Positions 12,997 to 24,990 of a DNA stretch of 64,000 nucleotides are shown here, in pieces. The first letter of the stretch is position 1. Each line of letters starts with the position of its first letter. Below the pieces are notes generated by a model. That model worked only from the letters and a program-made list of their open reading frames with translations. It searched no databases and was not told the origin of the DNA. The position numbers and the translations under genes were made by a program. Source of the stretch: Atrichornis clamosus (Eukaryota > Chordata > Aves > Passeriformes > Menuridae); assembly GCA_013400975.1 (NCBI GenBank), contig WBMZ01010319.1, forward strand, positions 29,337 to 93,336, given 5' to 3'.

Positions 12997-14403
12997 GAAT
13001 GTTTGCTTGTTTCCCTACATTGCTCTGACTTGCACTTACAAGGAAAAGCAGCATGAGATCTAGAGTCTACAATACTTAGAAGACCTCTTTGACCTCTTGG
13101 CCAAAGTTCTAAATGGGGATATGATATGTTGAGACTGAGTTTCTACCCTGAATTGGTAACAGTGTCACCTGTTTGCCATATAACAAATAACTCCTATTTT
13201 CTATGAAAAATTTATTTTATGAGAGATATAGTGACTTTTTTCCTTACAAATTAAATAGACTGTTTGCAAAGTATTGGGACTAAATATACTTTTATTAATG
13301 ACTGTTCGGCAAATCCCTAAAGTCATTTTCGATCAGAAAAACTTTTGTGACTGTTTTACTTTAAAATTATATTTCAGTATGTGTCTTTTTTTCTAACTAG
13401 TTCAGCATTTTTCTTCAATACTGTTAATTTGTTTACAAATGTATTATTTCCTTCTCTTTCATAAATTCCTATAAGTTGAATAATGTATAAATTCCCTAGA
13501 CTAATGACAGCCAGATTCTGTTTCTTTTTACTAGGTTGTGAATAAACAGAACTTTTTATTAAATTGGGAAATATTTTCCAATGCAGATGAATAAGACTAA
13601 ATCTCAAGTAATCTTAAATAATTTTGGACTTCAATAGACCATTGTACTGCTATGTCCATCTGTTTAGAATATTTTACACTTTATGGTCTAAAGCAAGATG
13701 ATCATATCCGTGAAAGCAAAAGAGCTTGTCAGGCATTAAGAGGTCAGCAATCTGCTGAGAAAGAAAAGCAGGATGTCAACGTCTTTAATAATGGCCTTGA
13801 AGACCATAGCGTATTTGAAATGTGCTTTGTTAAATAAAAGGATGGCTTTCTAAATCATGGCAACTACCAGCAGAAGAGTTCAATAAGAAATCCACTGAAG
13901 CATGAGCCATCGTTGATGCAAACTAGACACACATAGAGGGAACACTGGAATAACTTTTCCATCTTAGAAATTTTTCAAGTGATTTATTTGCTTCATATGT
14001 AAGTACTGAAAAGCCATGATAAAAGGTACCCTTGAGAAAATTAATAGGCATGGTCCTAGAGTGATATACATCTTTCTCCTCACTTTATATACAAAGGCAC
14101 TGTTTTCCTCTGGTATTGAAATTTGTCTTTTTTATAAATCATACACAAAAATAATCATGTTGCCAATAAATATTTACTCTGAATATAATGCATTTTATAA
14201 GTAGAAGAGCTCAAAAACACATTTACTATAATTTACTATGTTTCTATATGAGTTATTTTACAGACCAAATGACTTGGTAATCAATTCTTCAGACAGTATA
14301 TACTGTTCTTACTTAGGTTCCTGAAGGATGCCTGTAAGGCACTTTGTTAATTTAGGTTAATTGACAGTGAGAGTGTTCAAAAGAGAAGATATTTCACCAT
14401 TCT
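12997..14403. other. No gene seen; AT-rich non-coding stretch
   Basis: Nothing recognisable was found. Short frames here (60-77 codons) lack known motifs. Confidence 0.55.
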
Positions 14404-14456
14404 CAATTGTTTAGAAGTGCCCCAGATTTCAACTGTTTAGAAAGTCCCCCAGAATT
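14404..14456 (+). repeat. Imperfect 26-bp tandem duplication
   Basis: Two adjacent copies of a unit starting caattgtttagaagtgcccc and caactgtttagaaagtcccc differ at a few positions. This is a local tandem duplication followed by point changes. No function is evident. Confidence 0.75.
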
Positions 14457-14559
14457 TTCAGAGATACCCTGAGGAATGTACAAGCCAGATTTGTTTTCTG
14501 GCACACAAATGTCGAACAACTAAGTTTCAACCCAAGAATCTTCATAATCCAGAAGATGT

Positions 14560-15030
14560 GAGAACCAGAGAGACCCCAAGTTGACTTTTACATCACAGAT
14601 CATGCTGGTGGAGCAGATAGCTTAAAGCACGGCCCACAAAAAGCACTCAGCCCGCACTTCAACTTGTGCTCTGAGCAAGCTAGACCAGGAGCCACCAAGA
14701 AACAGTGAACATGAGACCTCATTTCATTGACTGAGAAGCCATTTCTAGCCTTGTGTAATTTCCTTTGCACTTCCTGAAGTGTGTCAAGGCAGCAGATATT
14801 AGCTATAAATCTCCATTTACATTTCTACCAGTTCAGATTCTCCAGCAGGCATAGACCTGACAGAGCCAGCCCCTAAGCAGGGTTTATCTCATCATGGCTC
14901 TAGCCACAGTCTGGGCTGGCCAAGCTCAGCTGGCATCCTGCATGCGGCGGGTTCTTGCCAAATGATGCACAGCTTTACTGCCTCTGGTGTTGGGTCTCAG
15001 GCACAGAAATGGGGGACTCACAGCTCCACT
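14560..15030. other. GC-richer patch without a gene
   Basis: Composition rises above the surrounding AT-rich DNA, especially 14,830-14,990, which contains ctgggctggccaagctcagc and gcatgcggcgggttc. No frame above 60 codons and no recognised repeat explain it. It could be an old transposon, a regulatory block or an untranslated exon; the sequence does not decide. Confidence 0.4.
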
Positions 15031-16261
15031 GAACATCAGAGAAAGGACAAGTTGGAATGTGCTTAATAAGGCCTAACAAAATATCCTGGGTATGTAAGTC
15101 CAAATGGATTTTTCAACAAACAGACAGATGCCAAAATATTGATTTTTTAGATGGTGAGTGGATGCTATATTATCATATCTCTGCTTAGAAATAGAGGTTT
15201 CAATTTGGCAAAACAAGAAAAAAAATCTATTTGGATAATGGCTGTCAGTGGAGCTGAGATAAATTTCAAAATGTAAGTTCAAAGGATTTATAGCTAACCA
15301 TTAAAGCTGCACCTTTCCAAAATTTAAATACCATTAACTCAAATCTTTTGTTATGGTTATTACCTTGATTGGAAATTAAAGTCTATATTGTTGAAGAAAG
15401 AGTACAATAATGGAAAATTAAACTAATGTTCCCATTGGGGCAGTATCTGTTGACTACTAATTCAGACCCAGTTTGGCTCCAGGAACCAGTGTTTGGACAA
15501 CACTGCCTGCAAAGTGTCAACCACATGTTCAAAATAGTAAAGAAAGAAGAAAATTGGGTATGAAAATTGGCATGTTTAAGCCAGAGACCTGGAATTCTAA
15601 ATTTTGGGTTGAAGCAACACCACATTGGCTATTTTTAAGCCAAGAGAGTACCTAACCAGCAGACAGCTGTGAATGATTTTCACTACCCTTAACCATAAAA
15701 TTCAGCGTGGTGTGCCAAGAATCTGAATTACGAGGCAAAGGGAACAGGCTTCCAGTAATGAAGTGTCACACACAAAAGAGAAGAAAAATAATGGCAAATA
15801 AATGGTTATCTCCAATCAAGGAGTTTTCAGTAACATAGAATGACAATTATTGGTGTATGAATTCAATCCAAATCCACGTGTTTGGTCCTGCTTCAGCCTG
15901 CAAACTATAACCGATTTTATAGTGGAAGGCATCCTGCTGAAACAGAAAAATTCACAATTTCTGAACTTCCATTTCCCATAAAATATCTTTTCTAATTGAT
16001 ATAATAATACTTTTCACTTGCTGACATAATTAGCTCAGCTACAGAGATGCTATTTACTCTCACAAAAAATCTGAAACTGTCATGAAAGAACTAGAGTGAA
16101 ATATTTTGGGTTAAGAGGAATGAAGAGGTAATGGAAGCAGAAGAGGTAATGTTTAAGCTTATTTAAGTTTAAAATTTTTAAATATATTTTTCCTTTTTGT
16201 ACTCTCCTCTCCTTCTAATATGGCACTTTGACAATCCCTTAATAAAATATCCTGGTCTTAC
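15031..16261. other. No gene seen; non-coding stretch
   Basis: No gene is recognised. A minus-strand acceptor-like sequence near 15,513 opens about 40 codons with no donor. The short repeat agaagaggtaatg occurs in two copies near 16,120-16,150. Confidence 0.5.
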
Positions 16262-16364
16262 CTGCAGCATTAAGCAAACCAAGAGTTATTTTCTGACCAA
16301 TTGACTTTATTGTCTCTACACAGATTTCATAGTGTTGCTTGGGTAACCAAGCAGAAGAAAGATG
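16262..16364 (-). other. Exon-like segment, unconfirmed
   Basis: On the minus strand a pyrimidine-rich acceptor (tgctgttctttcccag) is followed by 103 nt open in one frame. The segment ends at a textbook donor, GCAG|GTAAGA. It would encode 34 residues plus one base, starting in phase 0 and ending in phase 1. The residues (for example WLPKQHYEICVETIKSIGQK) match no family I recognise. Pseudo-exons with decent splice sites are common in vertebrate introns and deserts, and no neighbour with a compatible phase could be fixed with confidence. This is one of the two best coding-exon candidates in the window. Confidence 0.27.
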
Positions 16365-18608
16365 CTGGGAAAGAACAGCAGGTATAGATGGAAAAAAATA
16401 AAAATGAACTGAATTATGCCTCTGTGGGGCATGAGAACCCAGCAGTACCAACCTACAGAACTGCACAGTGGTTACTTGCCAGGAAGAAGTGAGCAATTTA
16501 ACCAACAACTGAATTACAATTACAACAATTACGCTGTTTGTTCTGATGTAAAAATATGAGGTTCCAAGAGATAATCTCAATTTAAAAGAACTCATAAGCT
16601 CAGACAGCTATTTAAATGGAGGATGATGGACTATCCACAGTGATTTGGAAATTCTGAAGAATTCTTATATAGTCAACAACTGATTAAAAAAAAATTGGTT
16701 TTCAATAAGTCAAAAAAAGCTCAGTAAAATACATTTTCCATTTTTTAAGAAAAAGCAATGTTAATTTTTGACTGTTTCTGAACTCTTACATAGATTGTGA
16801 ACTCCCATGAACTACAACAAAATGACATTAGGTCATGAAAGAAACTTCTAGAAGCAATATGCATTACAGTCACATTTTTCTAGCCTTAGTTTAGAGCTAA
16901 AAAATGCTACTGAAATGCAATCCACAGATACTGAAACAAACTTGTTTTTAAATTTACTTTTAAAACAGACTTACTTTACTTACTGGTATTACCTTTTGCC
17001 TTAACAGGACACATATCCCTGTGGATTTTACACATGCAACAAACTTAGCTGTCACCTTCTGTTAAATTATATACACTGAACTATTTTCAAGACTACTTTC
17101 CTCTTTTGTTTTGAAATTTGAAAATGATTAATAATGCAGAAATTCCTAATCCAATATTTCAAAAGTAGTAATTTTTTTTCTTCCTTTTGTAAATGAATCT
17201 TCATCAAATTAAGGTTTTCCTGAAGAATGTTTTATCTGTTCAGTCATACTCTTTTCAATGAGCTTTTTGAAACAATAAGAGGGTTAGTTGAGAATAAGGG
17301 GATATTAGTAAATGATCTGTAAAGAAAAGATACCAAACTTTATAGCTGAATGACTTATGTCACTTTAATTTTGTAAAAATGCAGCCTGGGACTAGAATTA
17401 GAACTATTTCAGAGCAGTAAGTGTGGACAGAGTACCTTTTTTGTTGTTTTGTTTCCATATGGAAACTTCCATGAAACACATGTTCCATTTCTAAATGATT
17501 CATCTTTTTTCCTTCCAGATATACACAGGCCTAAAGTGTAATGAATAAATTCCAAAGTAATTATTTTCCAGAAAGATTTTCTAAAGAATTTATTAATGGA
17601 TTTAATGTGTTTGGATCTGCAAAGCAATAATATCCAAAAATGCTTTTGCCAAACTAGTTCACAAATGTTCTAATTCCCTCCTTAGTTTCTCTATAGCTCA
17701 TAACTAAGTAGTGTCACTGCAACTGCAAACCACCACTAACAATCATACCTTAATATTGCATCTTTCATCTGGAAGGATTCTGAGGAACTTTGCTTTTATT
17801 ACTTCAATGCAAAGGTCATTCATTTCCAAATGACAGTTCCTTTATATTCTCCTTCCTGTGATGCAAAGACAAAGAAATGAAAGATTCAGTGAGCTTTCAG
17901 GCTAAGCAATATTGCTCTACACTTTCCCTTTATGATTTCGGGTGATTTCCCTCCCCCACCCCCTGCCCAGCCATGAAAGGATGTAAAATCAGGATTGTAG
18001 TGCCTAGTCCCTAGAGTCACATTTGATTAAAAATGCAGGAACTAATGTGCCATTGGCCTGCTATGGTCTTAGCATATAGTTTATTATCCAGTTTATAAGA
18101 AACATGTTATTCATATAAGTGGCGTTATTAGAACCATAAATTATTGTATAAACATAGATCTCTATTTGTAACTGCGGGGGCTTTCATTAGAACTGACTAA
18201 AAAAGTGCTTCAATCAGTTGTCTTAGGAATGATCTATATTAATGTCCATGTCTTCTGTCTGTCATCTGGAATCTCTTGGCTTTCCAGGGAAAATTATGTA
18301 CTATATGAAAAGACAAGTGGAAATAAAGTACAAAAGGAAACTGTTCAGTTCATTTTTGGCATTCCAGTACAGCTTGGAAAACGAGGTTGATAAAGGCCTT
18401 AAAAAGAAAAAACTGCAAGGATCTCTCAACACCACAGTTTCACGTTCTTTTACAATCTTACAGTTTTACTAATTTTAGCAAGTACTTAGAAGCATTTATT
18501 GCCTTGTCAAAACTAGAATTACAAAAAAGGCAGTCTTGCAATAGGAAAAGTTATTATACTCTAATATTTTGTGCTGTAACTACACCGGGTTTTGCTCGGT
18601 CTGTACAA
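16365..18608. other. No gene seen; AT-rich non-coding stretch
   Basis: No gene is recognised. A minus-strand frame at 17,409-17,627 has an acceptor-like start (attgctttgcag) and a possible AAG|GTACTC end. Its phase does not fit either neighbouring candidate, so it was not called. Confidence 0.5.
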
Positions 18609-18616
18609 TTTTTTTT

Positions 18617-18652
<36 letters not shown>

Positions 18653-18669
18653 NNNNNNNNNTTTTTTTT
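18609..18669. other. Poly-T run containing an assembly gap of nine N
   Basis: A T homopolymer broken only by a cc near 18,617 runs into nine N at 18,653-18,661 and resumes as eight T. The gap is placed inside the homopolymer, so its true length is unknown and the N count is probably nominal. A plus-strand frame crossing it (18,387-18,752) is an artefact. Confidence 0.97.
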
Positions 18670-20370
18670 GGCAGAAGGGTCATATGTTGAGGGGTTGGGT
18701 AGAATCCCCTTTAAAGGTAAAAACAACAGCAATGAAATATGAATGGGCTTAAGGTTAGGGTTAAGTTCCCAATTAAGTTAATTGGAAATGCATACCCAGA
18801 GTTTTAGATCATTTTATTAAATCCTGAATATACATTTTTCAAATATTTGCTATTTGTTTGAATCTTTTGCTGTCCTAGGCTTTGATACTCAGAGAAGGAC
18901 TAAAAAACATATTTCAAACACATTGGTATTGTGTATTAAAAAGATCACTATGATCTTGCTATGGCACAAATTTTTAAAGCTGTCTGTAGCATGACCAGAA
19001 TCAGAAAAGACCACTTTGAAAAGCCTTACCTTCTCTGTAAATGACATCTGTACCTTCAGCCACTCAGAGTTCAAGACAGCAGCTACTGTACCTTGCACGT
19101 CATAAAGACTCATAAAGCAATGCAAAAAGTGTGCATAGAAAGCTTAGTATGCAGTTTTCCTTCCTATTAGACAAAGCAATTTAACCCCTTTTTTTACTTC
19201 CTCTCCTCCTGTTCCTCCTCACACACCAGCAGTGAGCAACTGCTGTGGATTACAGTGTAAATTGCCATGTGGTTTACCAAAATATGATCATAGCAATATG
19301 AGAGCAAGAGGTCATTGACTTGACTTCATCCAAGTTTTTCACATCTTTCCACAGATTCAGAAGAAGTAATTTCATCAATGTTTTCTTTTTCTGGAGATGC
19401 CAAGGGGATTCCTAACCCCAAGTTTACATACAGTAGTCTGTTTCAACATCACACATTGAATTTTCAAAGCATATTACACACATTTTTTAAAGGTAACAGG
19501 TTGGCTAAACATTCCTCTTGTGCTCTCCCTTCAAGTGGTTTAGCATGAGCAATCATAGGTGGACACAGAGATTCAGAAGGACTAAAGCATATGCAGAGTG
19601 CAGACAGCAATATGTCACAGGAAGTGTAGGAGCCTCCCAAAAAAAGTGTTGATTTCCATGCTGGGGCAGCCATGCAAAAGGCTGTCACATGGAAAACGTG
19701 GCTCACATGCTTCTGTTGAATCCTAATCCAGTAAGACTCTTTCTATAAGCAGTTGAGAGGATTATATAATGATAAACACAATTGCTTTCTGAAGAACAAG
19801 ATGGCAGAGCCCTGAAAGAACAAAATTAGGTATTCCCACAGAAAATTTTTGAGAACAAGTGGAGTAAACAGGCAGGTATTGGAGCTTATTGATGTCCTGG
19901 GAGTGCATGAGCACCCTTTACTCAACAGGAAAAGACTCCTTCTTTCAATGGATCATGAGTTCTCTTTCCTTTCTATCCCTGTAAATCAAATATTTAATGT
20001 CCATACAGATATTTTATATTCATCCTCTAGGAATCAAAACTTAATTCCTAAAAATGTATCAACTTTTTCTTCTGGTTGACATAAGCAAAGTTGTCCTTTA
20101 AACATAAAATTAAGACTTTTTCTCTGCTTTTAGAGATTTAGAGGGAACGGATGAATGGATAATGGAATTATGTGCTGTTCATGTGTTTTTGTAGGCCTGA
20201 ACAATTAAAGAAGCATTGCTTTTAAGAGCTCTATCAGTGGCCTTCCCTTCACTTCCGTCAACAGAAGGTGGCAAATTAGACTAAATAAAACACATTCATA
20301 CATATTTCTCTTAAATTTATCTCATATAATGATAAGACAAGGAATTATTATGCTTCAGATATTATAATAC
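18670..20370. other. No gene seen; non-coding stretch
   Basis: Just right of the gap is a G-rich patch with a telomere-like ggttagggttaag at about 18,752-18,764, too short to be a telomeric array. On the minus strand, 19,030 is a good donor (GAGAAG|GTAAGG) after an open frame, but no convincing acceptor lies upstream. Confidence 0.5.
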
Positions 20371-20498
20371 TGAGATTTAGTGAGATTCATCCATAAGATC
20401 ACAGCAAGAGGGTTTATTCTGTCTTTCAGACACCAACATGATGCCTATGGAAGCCATGAGACTCTCAGATCTCTGTATTTAAGAGCACTGACTGACCA
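20371..20498 (-). repeat. Possible MIR-like SINE remnant, very degraded
   Basis: The segment reads gtgagattcatccataagat followed by cacagcaag, and later tttaagagcactgactgacc. It has the same order as the reverse complement of a MIR (gtgacttgcccaaggtcaca, then cagcaag, then the tRNA-related part). The similarity is weak and may be accidental. Confidence 0.22.
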
Positions 20499-23400
20499 TA
20501 AGATGGGCAGTGATTTTAATTGCTTTGCAAATGGATGGACTCTGCTCTTTTGTGCAGACATAAAGACGTCCTGCATGCCACACAGTTATACAGCATCCAA
20601 TCATTTTTCTTTAGAAAATACATGATATACACCAAAATTCTGGGGGCTGCTTTTGGGTTTTTTTCCTTTCAGATTTTCTGACAATGAAGGAAAGGAAGTT
20701 TTTAACTGACTGCTGAATTTAGAGTGTGAATTTAGCATGTTAATTTGGTTATTAAATTAAACACTTTCTGAAATCCTTTTTTATGCAGAAATCGAGTGAC
20801 CCAGAAGAATTTGCATTTGTGTTCATCCATGTCTCCCCATCTAAACAGGCTGGCTCTAGGCAAACTATTGAGATTAGTCCACAAGGAGTTCCAGCTTCTG
20901 AATATGCCTGGAAATTCTCTGACTGGACACTTGACACCTCCCAAAATAATCTCAGGAAATATTCTAAGAGCTTGAAAATAGGGACTGTAACATTCAACTG
21001 TCTAAGAATGTTTCTGCATATTACCTAAATTATTACTAAAACATAGGCAAACAAAGAATTCTTTAAGAAGAGACAACAGTGGAGGATTAGTCGACCAGAC
21101 TGTATTTTTCTTTCTTAAGCAATGTACATTTTCAGGCACTTACTGAAATTTATAGGCATAGTTCTGTCATTGAAACCCCAGCAAAGTTGTTCCAAATCTG
21201 CACCAATATAAGTTACAACAGCATTGGATCCCGAGTTTTCAAACATTTGACACAGTACTTACTTTTATGAGGACCTGTAAAAGAAAGAAATAAAGTAAAC
21301 TATATTGTCCCCTTCATCCCTGAGGACAGATAAGATTAAGTCCACATGGATTTCTGCACTGAAATTCTGGAGGAACAGAATATAAACTTTCAAGGTTATA
21401 TCTCTAAACTCAGAAAAAAAATCATTCTATATTTGTTTGAAGGGCTTTCATGAGCAAGAATGAATCCTGCGTGCTGTATGTTCTCCATGACATTGCTGTA
21501 CAACTTTGCAACCATATGAGGGAAAAAAGATAATGTATGTAGGGCTGAGTTATGGGATCTATACTGGAGGCAAAAGCTCAGTTTGAACTTGTTCTGCTGA
21601 CATTTCTCCCTAGTTGAATTATAGAGAGGAAACCTGGTTTCCTGTATTTCAGGTGGACACCAATTTCAGCAGACTTTCATGCACAATTTGAATACCTTCC
21701 CTATAAGAGAAATTGATGCTAAAGTGCTAAAATAGGCTGCAAAAATACCAATTACAAATTTAATATCTATGTAAGAGCAGTCATTTGAACTCCTAGCTCT
21801 CAAAACTCTGTCTTGGGTAACATTTTTAAGCTGTTTCTTGGTTCATCCATACAGAACATTCAGATGTTCACTGAAGCACAAAACAGGACTGTGAGATAAT
21901 TCATCTGCTGCACAGTATTTCGGGTACTTATCCTAGAGATGTGATATACAGTCTCTGATTTAGAGAATATCCAAGCAGTTTACACAAAATGAAATAATTT
22001 AAACAAAAAAGACCTAAAATAGCTCTATCTCAGATACAAAATAGGATGATTGAGAGCATTCACATACTTAGATTTAAAATTCCTGAAGCAAAGCAGGGTG
22101 TTGAACCTATGTTCTTCCATAAGCATAGGGAAATGCTATGAAAACGAGTTCTTTTGTAACATGGAAGCATTGTTATTTTGTATGTGCTGTGTAAGTGCAC
22201 CAACTATTTTTCTTTTGCTAAATATACTCAAGTGAGTTTCTTTTTTGTCTCAAATCAGAATTTTTTTTTTTTTGGCCAAGTACAGAAACTGAGCCAGAAG
22301 TTGTTTGGTTCAGTGATAGCAATGAAAAACTCACACTGCTTCATTTCAGAAAGATTCCTTTTCAAGTTTTATGGATGTACTGGAAAAATAATTAAACACA
22401 CGGCTCTGTTGTGAACAAATATTTGACAATGGCACGGGAGTAGTCCATGTGGAGTGTGTTAGGATTCATAAAACTAACAGCAGAAGCATGCCAGCTTTGT
22501 AGCAGTTGACTTTTTATGTGAGAGTGATTACAGCTGGAAGCACATTAAAAATTAACAATACAGAACTACATAACATTAGCAGGAATTGCAGAACTGAACT
22601 GAGTCACAATAAAAGCACAGAAGTTGTATTTCAGTGTTTTTTTAAGACTATAAAACCACATGTTTTTCTTGTTGAAGTACAGTTTGGGTGTATTTTAATG
22701 TTTTTATCAACATGACGAATCTATTTAAAAGTATGTCTATTGTAGTATTGCTGTTGTGCAAAGATCTTGTTCACATCCAGAAGTGAATTGTGTTCACTGA
22801 CATGCAGTGATCTATGCACTGGACATTCAGGCACCCAATGCCCACCCTTCATGTACCCTTTCCAGTCCATCATGCCATACCAAGCTGAAAGAACCAGGGG
22901 GAAATAAAATGAGTGAGAAAGAGAAATGGGAAGTGAGAGAGATGAGAGCACAAGGTAACAAAATCACTTTTTACTTTACTGCATTAAAGAGTAGGTGTGA
23001 AACTCATGCATACTACCCTGGGAGTCTGAGTCATCCAGTGCCCCTCAGCATTTAAATAACAGCACACATGAGCAGAAGAGAAAACCAACAATATCACAAC
23101 TACATTAGATCATTCTTCTTGGTAGATTTTTAAATTCTTTTTTTCCTGTCTAAGCACAACTCTAAGGCACAGGAAACTTAGCAGTCTTGTCCATGGAGAC
23201 CAAATTCAATAACTGTATTGAGCTTCTCTGCAGAAAGCAGGACAGCAGCTCCCACACATCCTTCAGGAAAGTGAGTGAGATGCCAACAAAGCAGGTGAGG
23301 GGGCTTGTGGAAAGTACTTTATCTGACAAGGAGCAGAACTGTATGTAGGATAGGAAGGAATTTGTCATCACCCACTTGCATCATAGTAACTAAATAGCCT

Positions 23401-24750
23401 TTTTTTATTGCTTGCTTTTTTTCCTTTGTTTTTTGAATTAAGACTTCTAGTAAAGTGTTATTTGTAGCAATACAAAATTATTAGTCCCTGATTACATTAC
23501 CATTATGCTCACAGATCACTTTGAAACGTCTTTCTGGTGCTGGAGGATCAGACAGGGAATGTGTAGGAGGCAAAGATTGGAAAAAAATTCTTCAGAGATT
23601 ATGGAGGTTAATGCAAAGAATATCCTTATAAGGGTATTAGAATTGATGCACCAGATTCACAGCTCATTGAAATCTCACAATATTCCTCAGTGTCACTGGG
23701 AACAAAGACATTGAAATGAAAACCCAAAGCCCAGAGAAGAAAAAAAGTTTCCTAATTATTTTCACTCTCGTATCTAAGGTTCATTGTACATTTAATAGTA
23801 CAGTGAGGATACTTAAGATTTCAGAGAACATTATGTTAAGAAAAATAAAAGTTTTGTCTTGTGTATAATAATAAAATCTTATAATAATCAATATGCTTGC
23901 AAAATATTCTGCTGATAACTTCTGGTCTATCACTGTTTCAGATCTGGTGTAATTCTCTTTAGATCAATGAGTGCCACCTCTATCTGAACTTTGTCCTACA
24001 AAATATTTTCTGACTTCAACTTCCATGCAGAATTTCAGTGTAACATCCTCCCAAATAATTCAGAATCCACTTTTGACCCATTTATAGAGTTATGACTCCA
24101 TCAAGCATATTTTACCTTAGACCAATTTCAAATACCTCTAATTAGGACAGAAGGCCAGACCCTTATTTGCTTGGCTTTACTTTCTTTTCTGTGCACATTT
24201 GCCATTCCTTAGTAACAGCTTAATTTGCTGATAAGAGTAATTTATATTCAAGAAAATCTATTTCACTGAACATTAATGAAGGAGTTGACACAGGGGACTT
24301 AAGCATCTCTTAGAGAGACACTTTCCTAGAAAAATTAAAACCCCCCCTTAATTTGCTATTATTATAATTCCTTCTATTTGAATCATTGAAATTAATTTCC
24401 AGACAGTAATGTTTTACAGGCAAGGCATTGATGTCTAAAATGATATCACAACACACATTTTTTCAATTTGGGTGGCAGACATGCTACTGGAGGTTTGGGA
24501 AAAGCCACGCTGCCTGATATTAGTGCTTGTTTTCTCTTCAACACAGCATGAAAGATCTGGCACGTGTTTTGTGCTTCTTGATGCATATTTTCTGTATTTT
24601 CTGGAGTGTCTAAACCAAAAATAATAGTAAATTCAAGTGTTTTTCATCAAGATCCTAAATCATTCACATGTGTGACTAAGTCTAGGTGCCACAAAGTTAC
24701 ACCTCATTTAGCTGTTAATTCAGCAAGAGCTGAATAATTTTAAACTAGAT
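20499..24750. other. No gene seen; AT-rich non-coding stretch
   Basis: No gene is recognised. A 13-base T run lies at 22,261-22,273. Exon-like frames occur on both strands (plus 20,783-21,028; minus 22,721-22,884, see findings) without identifiable protein similarity. Confidence 0.5.
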
Positions 24751-24990
24751 TTCATAGAATTACAAAATATGCTGAGTTGGAAGGGACCCATCAGGGTCAT
24801 CAAGCCCAGCTCCTGCTCCTGCCCCTCTGCTTCCCCTCATAAGGATTTTGAAGACTGCAGTGACGTCTTCCCTCAGTCTGAACAAGCCAAGTGACTTCAG
24901 CTGTTCCTCCTAAAGCTTATCCCTCCAGACCCTTCACCATATTCATGGCCCTTCTTTTGATGCTTTCTAATAGCTTAATGTCCAACTTCA
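24751..24990 (-). mobile_element. CR1 LINE fragment, antisense, internally deleted
   Basis: The plus strand shows the reverse complement of a CR1 3' region. It starts ttcatagaattacaaaatat, then gctgagttggaagggaccca, tcatcaagcccagctcctg, ctgaacaagccaagtgactt, ccagacccttcaccatattc and tagcttaatgtcc. These are characteristic landmarks of one CR1 subfamily. The distance between the agctcctg landmark and the ctgaacaagcc landmark is shorter than in typical copies, which suggests an internal deletion. There is no coding capacity. The copy is old and diverged. Confidence 0.92.

Noticed and set aside
16239..16595. 118-codon minus-strand frame taken as a whole gene
   Set aside because: Only the 103-nt part between splice-like sites has any support; the rest is probably chance extension.
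17409..17627. Minus-strand exon-like frame with an NGTCVSWKF-like stretch resembling the region before a GPS site in adhesion GPCRs
   Set aside because: The resemblance is a few residues, the following GWxxxGC part is absent from the neighbouring candidates, and the phases do not fit.
18387..18752. 121-codon plus-strand frame
   Set aside because: It crosses the poly-T run and the N gap, so the translation is an artefact.
18752..18764. Possible interstitial telomere repeat (ggttagggttaag)
   Set aside because: It is barely two units, which is not distinguishable from chance.
19030..19142. Minus-strand open segment with a strong GAGAAG|GTAAGG donor
   Set aside because: No acceptor with a pyrimidine tract precedes it inside the open frame.
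20783..21028. 82-codon plus-strand frame after an acceptor-like tatgcag
   Set aside because: No donor or poly(A) signal follows and the opposite strand is equally open.
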